Below are positions 1 to 5,946 of a DNA stretch of 10,245 nucleotides, piece after piece. Location: contig SSTA01000339.1 of assembly GCA_009469685.1 (NCBI GenBank), forward strand, positions 1 to 10,245, read 5' to 3'. Position 1 is the stretch's first letter; every line of letters starts with the position of its first letter. This DNA comes from Azonexaceae bacterium (lineage in GTDB: Bacteria > Pseudomonadota > Gammaproteobacteria > Burkholderiales > Rhodocyclaceae). The notes under the pieces were generated by a model. The model was not told the DNA's origin and searched no databases. It saw only the letters and a program-made list of their open reading frames with translations. Both the position numbers and the translations under genes were made by a program.

Positions 1-34
1 CAAGTTTTTGATTCGGGAAAACGATCCGTGCCAA

Positions 35-118
35 TCACCGCAGCCCCAAAGCACGAACGATCGGGCGACTGATGATGAAACCAGAAACGGCACACATCGA
101 GAGAATCAGAAATATCAT
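35..118 (-). CDS. Small membrane protein, 27 aa (paralogue 1)
   Basis: A 27-residue protein with a hydrophobic N-terminal half (MIFLILSMCAVSGF) followed by a basic tail ISRPIVRALGLR. It reads as one short membrane helix with a positively charged end. The start is supported by AAGGAG at 126-131 with a 7-nt spacer. The best evidence that it is real is its paralogue at 265-345: the C-terminal 16 residues align without gaps, differing only by I/V and A/V swaps, while many codons differ silently (AGT/AGC, CGT/CGG, TTG/CTG, GGG/GGA). That pattern indicates selection on the protein. It is the last visible gene of the minus-strand cluster. I do not recognise the family; function unknown. Confidence 0.6.
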   Translation of the reverse strand: MIFLILSMCAVSGFIISRPIVRALGLR

Positions 119-189
119 GGCTAGGCTCCTTGTCGGGTTGGAAACGAACCCCACACGAGTTGCCAGGCTTGATGCATGCCCGTAACAAC

Positions 190-237
190 CCCGCAGGCCT
201 AATGGTTCTCGGTGACGAAAATCATTAGGCCTGCGGG
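190..237. repeat. Perfect 15-bp inverted repeat between the two small genes
   Basis: CCCGCAGGCCTAATG (190-204) is exactly repeated inverted at 223-237, with an 18-nt loop. In RNA from either strand this gives a very stable hairpin. It lies after the stop of the 265-345 gene and before the start of the 35-118 gene. There is no T-run after the stem on either strand, so it is not a standard intrinsic terminator. An RNA-stability or processing element, or a recombination or protein-binding site, remains possible. Confidence 0.75.
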
Positions 238-264
238 ATTCCCACAGGCGTGAATGGTGCTGGT

Positions 265-345
265 TTAGCGCAGTCCCAGTACCCGAATGATCGGGCGGCT
301 GATGACAAAACCGCTGATGCAGCACGCAATAAGAACGAGTTCCAT
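265..345 (-). CDS. Small membrane protein, 26 aa (paralogue 2)
   Basis: A 26-residue protein: MELVLIACCISGFV, then ISRPIIRVLGLR. It has the same plan as the 35-118 protein, a short hydrophobic helix ending in a conserved basic motif (SGF-ISRPI-R-LGLR). The start has a clear GGAG at 351-354, 5 nt before the ATG. That Shine-Dalgarno lies inside a perfect inverted repeat (348-355 with 368-375), so translation may depend on opening a hairpin. The paralogue, the Shine-Dalgarno and the conserved leader make a real gene likely. Family and function are not recognised. Confidence 0.65.
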   Translation of the reverse strand: MELVLIACCISGFVISRPIIRVLGLR

Positions 346-408
346 GATGTCTCCGAATGTGAAATTGCGGAGACACCAATCCCTTTGCGGGGAGTGTCCC
401 CGCATGGG
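346..408 (-). promoter_or_regulatory. Structured two-hairpin mRNA leader of the 265-345 gene
   Basis: Read on the minus strand, the first hairpin has a 7-bp stem TGCGGGG/CCCCGCA (398-404 with 386-392), a 5-nt loop and an outer CCC/GGG clamp (406-408 with 381-383). The second pairs TGTCTCCG (368-375) with CGGAGACA (348-355) across a 12-nt loop and covers the ribosome-binding site. The same layout, with sequence changes that keep the pairing, precedes the 433-792 gene. That supports a conserved cis-regulatory RNA. No known riboswitch class was recognised. Confidence 0.55.
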
Positions 409-432
409 TAAGAATCGTTTCAAATAGTCGAG

Positions 433-792
433 TTAAAGCACCACCTCAAACCGAGCTGCGGTTTCAGTGGGCGCCTCAACGACTGACTTTTTAGTGGCCT
501 TCCTTCGGTTGGCCGGCTTCTTGGTTGGTACGACTTCCAGCTTTGGCATGGGTATGCCCCGACGAAGAAATGTCGGTACGTCGTACTTGGACCAGTCCTC
601 TTCGCCATCCTTTCGCAACAGCGCAGGAAGCGACCGGTCCACAGGTTTCTTCTCGTGCTGCCCAGCACTGACAGGCAACGGATTGGCTCTGTGTCTATGA
701 CCAAACAGCGTCACATACCCGAACCTGCTCAATGCCAGCAGAACGAGATGAACTGTTCCAAAAAGCGATGCAACAAGTAAAGCCTTTTCCAT
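433..792 (-). CDS. Single-pass membrane protein with FtsZ-tail-like motif
   Basis: 119 residues. Residues 4-22 (ALLVASLFGTVHLVLLALS) form one probable membrane helix. The rest is hydrophilic and rich in K, R, P and E, likely cytoplasmic and largely disordered. Residues 66-78 read DWSKYDVPTFLRR. The core DVPTFLRR closely resembles the conserved C-terminal peptide of FtsZ (DIPxFLR in many bacteria), which binds FtsA, ZipA, MinC and SlmA. Here the motif is internal, followed by a lysine-rich segment (K91-K102) and the C-terminal RFEVVL. The start has GGAG (798-801) with a 5-nt spacer inside a hairpin. It is the first gene of the minus-strand cluster. I do not recognise a family; a role at the division site is inference from the motif alone. 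Confidence 0.7.
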   Translation of the reverse strand: MEKALLVASLFGTVHLVLLALSRFGYVTLFGHRHRANPLPVSAGQHEKKPVDRSLPALLRKDGEEDWSKYDVPTFLRRGIPMPKLEVVPTKKPANRRKATKKSVVEAPTETAARFEVVL

Positions 793-858
793 GATGCCTC
801 CAAGTAAAAAACCCTGGAGACACCTTTACCCGTTGCGGGATGGGTATCCCGCAGGGGT
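793..858 (-). promoter_or_regulatory. Structured two-hairpin mRNA leader of the 433-792 gene
   Basis: On the minus strand, hairpin one has stem TGCGGGA/TCCCGCA (847-853 with 834-840), a 6-nt loop and an outer ACCC/GGGT pairing (855-858 with 828-831). Hairpin two pairs TGTCTCCA (815-822) with TGGAGGCA (795-802), containing one G-U pair, across a 12-nt loop, and covers the Shine-Dalgarno just before the ATG. The matching leader at 346-408 has the same stem and loop sizes with compensating base changes. Confidence 0.55.
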
Positions 859-1083
859 TAGTAATTGCCGCCACGCTTTCACATGAACGGCATGTCAATG
901 CTGTTTATTTCTAGCGGCCAGCTACCGCCTCATCAATGGCAACTAGGCACATCGAATGTGAAGTCATTTTTGCGAAGTCGAAATCAAATTGCAACTCGTA
1001 TACGGTGCACTTTTGTGCGCTTTTCGCATTCGATTTCGAAGGTCGGTTTTGTAGCATCAAGACATCATCAAAGGAGTGCTTGA
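859..1083. promoter_or_regulatory. Divergent control region with dyads and a 13-nt repeat
   Basis: This 225-bp gap separates the minus-strand small genes from the plus-strand pair starting at 1084, so it should carry promoters in both directions. Visible structure includes TCGAAATC (978-985) repeated inverted as GATTTCGA (1032-1039), the short dyad TTCGATTTCGAA (1029-1040) and a GCAC/GTGC hairpin (1007-1018). TTTGTGCGCTTTT (1012-1024) recurs exactly at 3447-3459. These are operator-like, but no convincing plus-strand -35/-10 pair was found. No gene is supported here. Confidence 0.4.
908..936 (-). promoter_or_regulatory. Possible sigma70 promoter for the minus-strand small-gene cluster
   Basis: On the minus strand TTGATG (931-936) and TAGAAA (908-913) are separated by 17 bp, each matching four of six consensus bases. 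Transcription from here would start near 901 and run through the two-hairpin leader into the 433-792 gene. A second TTGACA nearby (on the minus strand, 893-898) lacks a good -10. Weak evidence from sequence only. Confidence 0.25.
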
Positions 1084-1722
1084 ATGGCTACACGACCACT
1101 TGCCTACACGCCGACAGCATCACAAGACATCAGCCGACCCTACTTCACCCAAAAGGTAAAGCTGAACTCTCTCCATGCGCACCAGGTCTTCGACCGAGGG
1201 TTTGAACTGTGTGCCAACGCCATCTTTTCACTCTCGATCGTACTCAGGGTATTTGCCACAGAGGCCCAAGCGCGTGAGGTGGAAACCATCGTCGATAACC
1301 GCCTGAATAAGGTCTTCGATGACATTCGCACGGAAGGCACTCGCCTGGATAAATTGGCCGAGTCGAATGGAATCGAATTCTCCGGGGTGACCTACTCAAA
1401 CCCCAAAGAGCTTGAAGCCAAGATCACTTCACCCCGTGCCGTTCGCTACGTTGGCCTTATCCGCGAGTTTGACAGCCTGGTCGCCAAGTTCGACATTCTT
1501 TGGCTTTCGGGTTCGATACCCGACAGCAGCTACTCGGTCAGCCTCTATGAATGGAAGCGGCGACTTCTACGAGTCTCAGGGGGAATGAGGAGCTTGGCGG
1601 GTCGGGCCATCACAGCTGCCAAGCGGAAGGAACCCATGCCGACTGAAAGTCCATCGGACGTACCAGTCAAAAAAGCCGATACACTGGAAGCAACAAGTCC
1701 GATCAGCGTTCCCGTTGTGTAG
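1084..1722 (+). CDS. Conserved hypothetical protein of an integrative element (possibly AcaB/DUF1845-like)
   Basis: 212 residues. ATG chosen for AAGGAG at 1071-1076 with a 7-nt spacer. The N-terminal part (about 1-60) contains FTQKVKLNSLHAHQVFDRGF and the hydrophobic, probably buried segment CANAIFSLSIVLRVF. Residues about 60-110 look helical (EVETIVDNRLNKVFDDI). The last ~40 residues are proline, lysine and serine-rich and likely disordered. No signal peptide and no catalytic motif is apparent. The overall look resembles conserved ICE proteins of the DUF1845/AcaB type, which include a conjugation regulator, but this is from memory and uncertain. It ends at TAG directly followed by the helicase start, so the two are very probably one translationally coupled unit and may act together in element DNA metabolism or regulation. 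Confidence 0.8.
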   Translation: MATRPLAYTPTASQDISRPYFTQKVKLNSLHAHQVFDRGFELCANAIFSLSIVLRVFATEAQAREVETIVDNRLNKVFDDIRTEGTRLDKLAESNGIEFSGVTYSNPKELEAKITSPRAVRYVGLIREFDSLVAKFDILWLSGSIPDSSYSVSLYEWKRRLLRVSGGMRSLAGRAITAAKRKEPMPTESPSDVPVKKADTLEATSPISVPVV

Positions 1723-3435
1723 GTGGAACTCAATCCATTTCAGGAACGCGCCGTATCGACTGCCGGCCATTGCACGGTACTGGCCTGTCCTGGATCAGGA
1801 AAAACCCGCGTACTTTCTGAGCGCGCCATTCGGCTGCTGACATCACACGACAAAGGGCGATTGTGTGCAGTCACGTTTACGCGAGATGCCGCTGCAGAAC
1901 TGAAGAGCCGTATCCTGCCCTCGTGCAAGCCTGATGTTGGACGTCGACTGGCAGTCGGAACGTTTCATTCGATTGCCCTGTCTCAACTCAAACGTCTGCC
2001 ACGATCAATCAAGCCCAGGCGTCTGCTTTCCGAGGGAGAACGGTTGGCCCTGCTCCGTCGATGCCTGGCTGAGCATCCAATTGCTGCATCGTTCGATGAC
2101 ACCCTCAAATTCATCGACAGCGCGAAGGCCAGGATATCTCCTCCGATAGCGAATGACCCCGAGTTGGAGATGATCTATGGCATCTACCAGGAGACGCTTT
2201 CCTCTGAAGGCGCGATGGATTTTTCGGATATCGTTCTGTCGGTCGTCCAGAAAATGCATGCCCAAGAAATGATGCCGCTGCCTATTCGGTGGCTCTTGGT
2301 CGACGAAGCCCAGGACATGGATGAAGTTCAGATGGAATGGGTCAAGGCTCACGGTCTCGCCGGTATCGAAGTCAGCCTGGTAGGAGACGACGACCAAAGT
2401 CTGTATGCATTCCGCCATGCCATGGGGTACTTGGGACTTACAGATGTCTCCGGTACATTGGTCTCCACAGAAACCACTTTGCCGCTGAACTACCGCTGCG
2501 CACCAAACATCCTTGAGCATGCGGCCAAGCTGATTGCTCACAACAAACTCAGAGCGCCAAAGCGGATTGAAGCTTTCAGAACTTCGCCAGGCGAGGTTCA
2601 TGTCATCAGAGCATCTGACCGATGGGATGAAGCCGAACTATTGCTAGCTCGGATCAGGGCGGTCGGACCGGACGCCGAGTGGGGAATTCTAGGTAGGACA
2701 AACAGCATGCTAGATCCGCTGGAAGTATCACTGAGCGGCGCCAACATCCCCTATCGTCGAACAGGTGGCAAGCGAATCTGGGATCGCAAACTGGGCAGTA
2801 CCTATCTGGGAATCCTGCGCAGCGTTTTTGACGGTGGATGGACTGGGGTGGCCAACGCGCTGTCGTTTTCAGGTGTCGCTGCCAGCTCAATCAACTCCCG
2901 GGAAATTCAAACAACTGGCGACTGTCTCTCGTACCTCGCCACGATCCTTGACACCCGAAGTACTGATGGTGACGATCGCCCGAAGGTATTGGGATTGCTC
3001 GCAGGAATGACTTCCTGGATAGAGCAGTCGAAGAAGGGCCGTGTCGAGTTGGTCATCCACGGTGTTTCGACTTGGATGACACCCTTCTGCGGCAACCCAC
3101 AGCAGGTTGCATTGCTGCAAGGCATGGACTCGTCGCTGTCAAAACTGTCGGGGACCTTAAACCAGCGCCTGCGCTATGTCTCGTCGGCCGATAACCAGAG
3201 GAATTCGACGGGGATCCAACTGATGACCCTCCATTCGTCCAAGGGATTGGAGTTCGACAACGTTTGGATCGTCGGTGTTGAAGAAGGCAACCTTCCCCAT
3301 ACCGACTCATCTGAAGAGGAGGAACGACGCTTGATGTATGTGGGGATGACTAGGGCAAGGAACCGATTGATTATCAGCAGCGCGATGGAAGAAGGAACTG
3401 AATCGCGGTTCCTTTCAGAGGCTGGACTATTTTGA
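1723..3435 (+). CDS. UvrD/Rep-family SF1 DNA helicase
   Basis: 570 residues, an ATP-dependent 3'-5' DNA helicase/translocase by family. All SF1A motifs are visible in order: Q-motif LNPFQ (Q7), Walker A ACPGSGKT (21-28), motif Ia VTFTRDAAAEL (50-60), Walker B VDEAQD (193-198), motif III VGDDDQSLYAFR (220-231), motif IV NYR (256-258), motif V TLHSSKGLEFD (502-512) and motif VI MYVGMTRARNRL (538-549). It is about 150 residues shorter than UvrD and ends soon after motif VI, so the C-terminal RNA-polymerase-binding tail is absent. The GTG start abuts the TAG of the preceding gene and no Shine-Dalgarno is evident, implying translational coupling. It probably serves the element (replication, transfer or repair). 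It is not next to a GajA-like nuclease, so a Gabija assignment is not supported. Confidence 0.93.
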   Translation: MELNPFQERAVSTAGHCTVLACPGSGKTRVLSERAIRLLTSHDKGRLCAVTFTRDAAAELKSRILPSCKPDVGRRLAVGTFHSIALSQLKRLPRSIKPRRLLSEGERLALLRRCLAEHPIAASFDDTLKFIDSAKARISPPIANDPELEMIYGIYQETLSSEGAMDFSDIVLSVVQKMHAQEMMPLPIRWLLVDEAQDMDEVQMEWVKAHGLAGIEVSLVGDDDQSLYAFRHAMGYLGLTDVSGTLVSTETTLPLNYRCAPNILEHAAKLIAHNKLRAPKRIEAFRTSPGEVHVIRASDRWDEAELLLARIRAVGPDAEWGILGRTNSMLDPLEVSLSGANIPYRRTGGKRIWDRKLGSTYLGILRSVFDGGWTGVANALSFSGVAASSINSREIQTTGDCLSYLATILDTRSTDGDDRPKVLGLLAGMTSWIEQSKKGRVELVIHGVSTWMTPFCGNPQQVALLQGMDSSLSKLSGTLNQRLRYVSSADNQRNSTGIQLMTLHSSKGLEFDNVWIVGVEEGNLPHTDSSEEEERRLMYVGMTRARNRLIISSAMEEGTESRFLSEAGLF

Positions 3436-3534
3436 AATGCGTCCGATTTGTGCGCTTTTACAGGCAATTTCTGGAGTCGTTTTTTCTAACATCAATTGTA
3501 CCGACGAGACCTGCCAACACATTTGCCAGTTGCT

Positions 3535-3735
3535 ATGTTTCTAACCCAACCAGAACTCTCCGAACTTACTGGGCTAAGGAGACCATCTGCGGTTTGTAGA
3601 TGGTTAGATCGCCAGCGCATTCCCTTCATTGTTCGCACTGATGGTTGGCCTCGGGTTCTGCGCTCAGTTATTATTGAAAGGTTAGGTGGTCATGATGTCG
3701 CCCAACCCCATGAGCCGGAATTGATCCTTGAGTAG
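3535..3735 (+). CDS. DUF4224-like small DNA-binding protein (putative excisionase)
   Basis: 66 residues from ATG 3535. An upstream in-frame TTG at 3496 would add 13 residues. The protein begins MFLTQPELSELTGLRRPSA, then RWLDRQRIPF and GWPRVLRSVI. This is the DUF4224 pattern: a compact helix-turn-helix-like domain that recognises a site (E-L-x-x-L-T-G), usually encoded immediately before tyrosine integrases of prophages and islands. The ATG was preferred because the DUF4224 domain normally starts at this point. The gene overlaps the integrase start by 8 bp, so the pair is likely co-translated. By context it is a recombination directionality or control factor, which is inference. Confidence 0.75.
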   Translation: MFLTQPELSELTGLRRPSAVCRWLDRQRIPFIVRTDGWPRVLRSVIIERLGGHDVAQPHEPELILE

Positions 3736-4684
3736 AGTCCTACCTCGCTGGATGCATTTGTCCCACGGACGTTATTACCTCGTTCGTGGTAACAAGTGGA
3801 CTCCGCTGTCTCGTGATCTACACGACGCCCTGATCGAATACGCAAGATTAACAGTTGGAAAGAGCAACAATCAGGAACTCGCCGACTTAGTTGAACGCAC
3901 CCTTGGGGACATGAAGGCAACGGTCGCTGCCAGCACTTTCAAGAACTATCAGTCCTGCTCCCGTAAGGTTCTTAAGGCTTTTTCGCAGTTCAGTCCATCA
4001 CAGGTCAAGCCAAAGCACATAGCCGCCTTTCTCGATCACCACCGATCACACCCCAGCATGGCGAATTTGCTGCGGTCATTCCTGAAGGGAATGTTCCAGC
4101 GAGCTGTTCGTTGGGGAATCGTCGAATTCAACCCAGTTCGCGATATTGAGCAATTCAAAACGACCAAGCGGGACCGTTACATAACAGCTGAGGAGTTCAA
4201 GGCTATTCGAGAACATGCTACGCCAACGCTAAAGTGCCTGATGGACTTGGCCTATATCACTGGACAGCGCATGGGTGATGTCATAAAGATCAGGTATGCC
4301 GATATCAGCGATGAGGGAGTATTCATCAAGCAGCAGAAAACTAGAAATCGAGTACTGATTAGCATGACACCGGATCTTGATGCTGCCATCAAGGAGGCCA
4401 GGTCGATTCATCAGTCAGTTAAGGGGCTGACCCTGCTTCATAAGCGCGATGGCAAGCCCTTAGCCTATGGCACTATTCATCACCAGTGGGTTAAAGCATG
4501 TACGGCCGCGAAGGTCGAGGATGCCCACTTCCACGACATAAGAGCAGCCTCTGCCACTGATGCCAAAAAGCAGGGATTGGACAGTAAAACACTTCTTGGG
4601 CATACGACAGACTCGAGCCACAATCGATACCTTCGCAGTAAGGAGGTACCCATCGCTTCACCGGTTCCCGCGAGAAAATCTTAG
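3728..4684 (+). CDS. int: Tyrosine recombinase (element integrase)
   Basis: 318 residues from TTG 3728; ATG 3752 (residue 9) is the alternative. The enzyme catalyses site-specific integration and excision between attP and attB. Residues 1-30 (LSHGRYYLVRGNKWTPL) look like the short arm-binding segment found in phage-type integrases. Residues about 45-140 are the SAM-like core-binding domain. The catalytic domain shows Arg181 in TGQRMGDV, a beta-hairpin Lys (K204 likely), His269 and Arg272 in HDIR, His292 in LLGH, and the nucleophile Tyr301 in NRYLR. All expected residues are present and the length is typical, so it should be active. It overlaps the DUF4224-like gene and is the last gene before the G+C jump, the usual position next to an att site. 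Confidence 0.95.
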   Translation: MSRVLPRWMHLSHGRYYLVRGNKWTPLSRDLHDALIEYARLTVGKSNNQELADLVERTLGDMKATVAASTFKNYQSCSRKVLKAFSQFSPSQVKPKHIAAFLDHHRSHPSMANLLRSFLKGMFQRAVRWGIVEFNPVRDIEQFKTTKRDRYITAEEFKAIREHATPTLKCLMDLAYITGQRMGDVIKIRYADISDEGVFIKQQKTRNRVLISMTPDLDAAIKEARSIHQSVKGLTLLHKRDGKPLAYGTIHHQWVKACTAAKVEDAHFHDIRAASATDAKKQGLDSKTLLGHTTDSSHNRYLRSKEVPIASPVPARKS

Positions 4685-4696
4685 GCAGTGCCTAAG
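4680..4696. repeat. 17-bp palindrome at the integrase stop codon
   Basis: CTTAGGCAGTGCCTAAG is a dyad with 8-bp arms around a single central base; as RNA it could form a 6-bp stem with a 5-nt loop. It includes the TAG stop of the integrase. There is no T-tract after it, so it is a poor terminator. Lying at the end of the element, it could be a recombinase or accessory-protein site. Confidence 0.5.
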
Positions 4697-4743
4697 AAAT
4701 ACAGCTGAAAAGCCCGTGGTTAAGCCATTGAATATAACGCTAC

Positions 4744-4800
4744 ATGAACTTCAACCAGATCGCCGACTTCCAGGAAGTGGCCGACACGGTCACCGTCTGA
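4744..4800 (+). other. Possible 3' remnant of a host gene at the element junction
   Basis: An 18-codon reading frame, MNFNQIADFQEVADTVTV then TGA, has strongly GC-ending codons (GCC, GAC, GTC, ACG) like the chromosomal side. It starts where composition shifts and is followed 83 bp later by a strong terminator. No Shine-Dalgarno precedes it and the frame is closed by TAA seven codons upstream at most. This fits the distal end of a gene whose body was displaced by integration, but a chance frame is also possible. Confidence 0.3.
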
Positions 4801-4882
4801 GGTTCATCAGGGAAGGCGTCGCGGGTTCGTCGCGGCGCCGACCCGACAGGGCAACAACGCCGGCACATCCGCCGGCGTCCGG

Positions 4883-4912
4883 CGCCCCCGCCCACAAGGC
4901 GGGGGCGTTTTT
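4883..4912 (+). terminator. Rho-independent terminator
   Basis: A perfect 10-bp stem CGCCCCCGCC/GGCGGGGGCG (4883-4892 with 4898-4907) with loop CACAA and five T residues. It is oriented to stop plus-strand transcription. A second GCCGGC/GCCGGC stem lies just upstream (4859-4876). No complete host gene precedes it, so it probably served the gene whose 3' end lies at the element junction. Confidence 0.9.
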
Positions 4913-4995
4913 CCTGATCCCCAATCGCGATCGTGTGGCAACGATCCTGCGTCGCACCCCACCGCGTCGCACGACAAGCAGAGCGTATGGCCGCC

Positions 4996-5169
4996 CTACG
5001 GCCCCGTTGCGTCGGCCGCCGGCGGTACGGAAGGCAGGGGCTGGAACAGTTCTCGAATTCGCGGCTCGGCGTGCGCCAGCAGCTGCGGATTCTGCTGGTA
5101 GGCCGCGAGGAGGAAGGCGCGATTGGCTTCGATCTCGCGAATGAGCCGCAGGTTTTCCTCCGCCGTCAT
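4996..5169 (-). CDS. 57-aa partner of the nucleotidyltransferase
   Basis: 57 residues: MTAEENLRLIREIEANRAFL, then LLAHAEPRIRELFQPLPS and a short Pro/Ala end. The first 45 residues look alpha-helical with heptad-like leucines; no membrane helix or signal. Its ATG overlaps the stop of the upstream nucleotidyltransferase gene (ATGA at 5166-5169), so the two are translationally coupled. A homologue with the same helical core occurs after the decayed second copy, showing the pair moves or duplicates as a unit. By analogy with NTase-containing toxin-antitoxin systems it could be a regulator or antidote of its partner; this is inference, and I do not recognise the family. Confidence 0.7.
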   Translation of the reverse strand: MTAEENLRLIREIEANRAFLLAAYQQNPQLLAHAEPRIRELFQPLPSVPPAADATGP

Positions 5170-5660
5170 GGCGCCTCTCCGGCCTTGAGCTTCCTCAAAG
5201 CCTCGATGTCCACCGCGTCCTGGCCACGGCCGGTGCCCATTTTCATCTCCATCAGGTGGTCGACGGACGCAACGGGAATCCGATGCGGGCCGACATCGAT
5301 GTTCACCGCGTCGCGGCGCAGGTCGGAATAGGGCACTTTGGGCTTGACGAGGACGTCGATCACGGTCGCCACGGCATCGGCGCTGCGCAGGCTGAACGCC
5401 AGCATGCCCTTCTCCCGGTACCACTGGTCGATCAAGGCGGGTTGGCGCAGCGCGCCGATGGGCACTGGCGCGGTCGGCCGCAAACCGGCCGCTTCGGCGG
5501 CGGCAATGAATCGGTCGATGTTTGCCTCATCCATCGCCAATACCACGTCGACATCCATCGTGACCCTTTGATAGCCGTGCAGGGCGACGGCCAGTCCGCC
5601 GACCAGAACGTAATCCACCTTGTTTGACGACAGCAAATCTATCAGATCGAACATTCCCAT
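5166..5660 (-). CDS. Nucleotidyltransferase-fold protein (AbiEii/DUF6036-like)
   Basis: 164 residues. The minimal nucleotidyltransferase signature is clear: YVLVGGLAVALHGYQR (17-32) with Gly21-Gly22, then the paired acids Asp36 and Asp38 in MDVDVVL, a third acid Asp102 in VIDVLVK, and the family's closing helix DHLMEMKMGTGRGQDAVDIEAL (from 134; K140, R145, D148, D151). Proteins of this size and layout transfer nucleotides to RNA or protein and include AbiEii-type toxins. All active-site acids are present, so it should be functional. Two in-frame ATGs lie 6 bp apart; the first was used. No strong Shine-Dalgarno is visible. It overlaps its 57-aa partner by 4 bp and has a decayed tandem copy upstream. 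Confidence 0.85.
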   Translation of the reverse strand: MGMFDLIDLLSSNKVDYVLVGGLAVALHGYQRVTMDVDVVLAMDEANIDRFIAAAEAAGLRPTAPVPIGALRQPALIDQWYREKGMLAFSLRSADAVATVIDVLVKPKVPYSDLRRDAVNIDVGPHRIPVASVDHLMEMKMGTGRGQDAVDIEALRKLKAGEAP

Positions 5661-5946
5661 GGCCGTAACTTACCCGATCCGGCAAGCGCCTTCCAGTAGC
5701 GTAGGCAATACGCGGAATTTCATGCCGTCGCTGCTGACCCGGCTGCGCATCGCCCGGCCATCACCGTTTCCCGCGTGTCGGACATCGGCCACTTCCGCGC
5801 CGCCGGCCAGGTCCTCGACAGCGGGAGCGACATCCCGACCCGGCTGGCACCGCGAGACCGCGGAGCGGCTCGCTCAGCCCCCGCACTGACCCAACGCGAA
5901 TTCCGCCGCTACCGCGACCTATCGCGGCCGAGGCGTTCGGGTGGCC
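5661..5946. other. Spacer between tandem NTase modules, no supported gene
   Basis: This G+C-rich stretch separates the intact module from the degraded one. Its first ~45 bp (to about 5700) match the sequence upstream of the decayed copy's start (6607-6650), including CCCGATCCGGCAA, so it is the shared 5' flank. The remainder has open frames in several directions, none with a recognisable product. The read-through tail of the decayed partner gene (to 5761) runs into it. A small CCGCGA/TCGCGG hairpin lies at 5912-5927. Confidence 0.5.

Noticed and set aside
190..237. Integron attC site
   Set aside because: The stem is a simple perfect inverted repeat; paired RYYYAAC/GTTRRRY core sites with extrahelical bases were not found and no integron integrase is present.
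346..860. Guanidine (mini-ykkC) or other known riboswitch
   Set aside because: The paired hairpins lack the ACGR loops of mini-ykkC and I recognise no other class; loops are ACACT and TACCCA on the transcript.
2005..2601. 198-codon minus-strand frame inside the helicase
   Set aside because: Lies antisense to conserved helicase motifs II-IV and shows no motif or good ribosome-binding site.
1723..3435. Gabija-type defence system (GajB-like helicase)
   Set aside because: The neighbouring 212-aa protein has no ATPase or TOPRIM motifs as in GajA, so only a generic UvrD/Rep helicase call is justified.
4690..4745. tRNA 3' end as the attachment site
   Set aside because: No GGTTCGA-type T-arm or acceptor pairing could be found next to the integrase.
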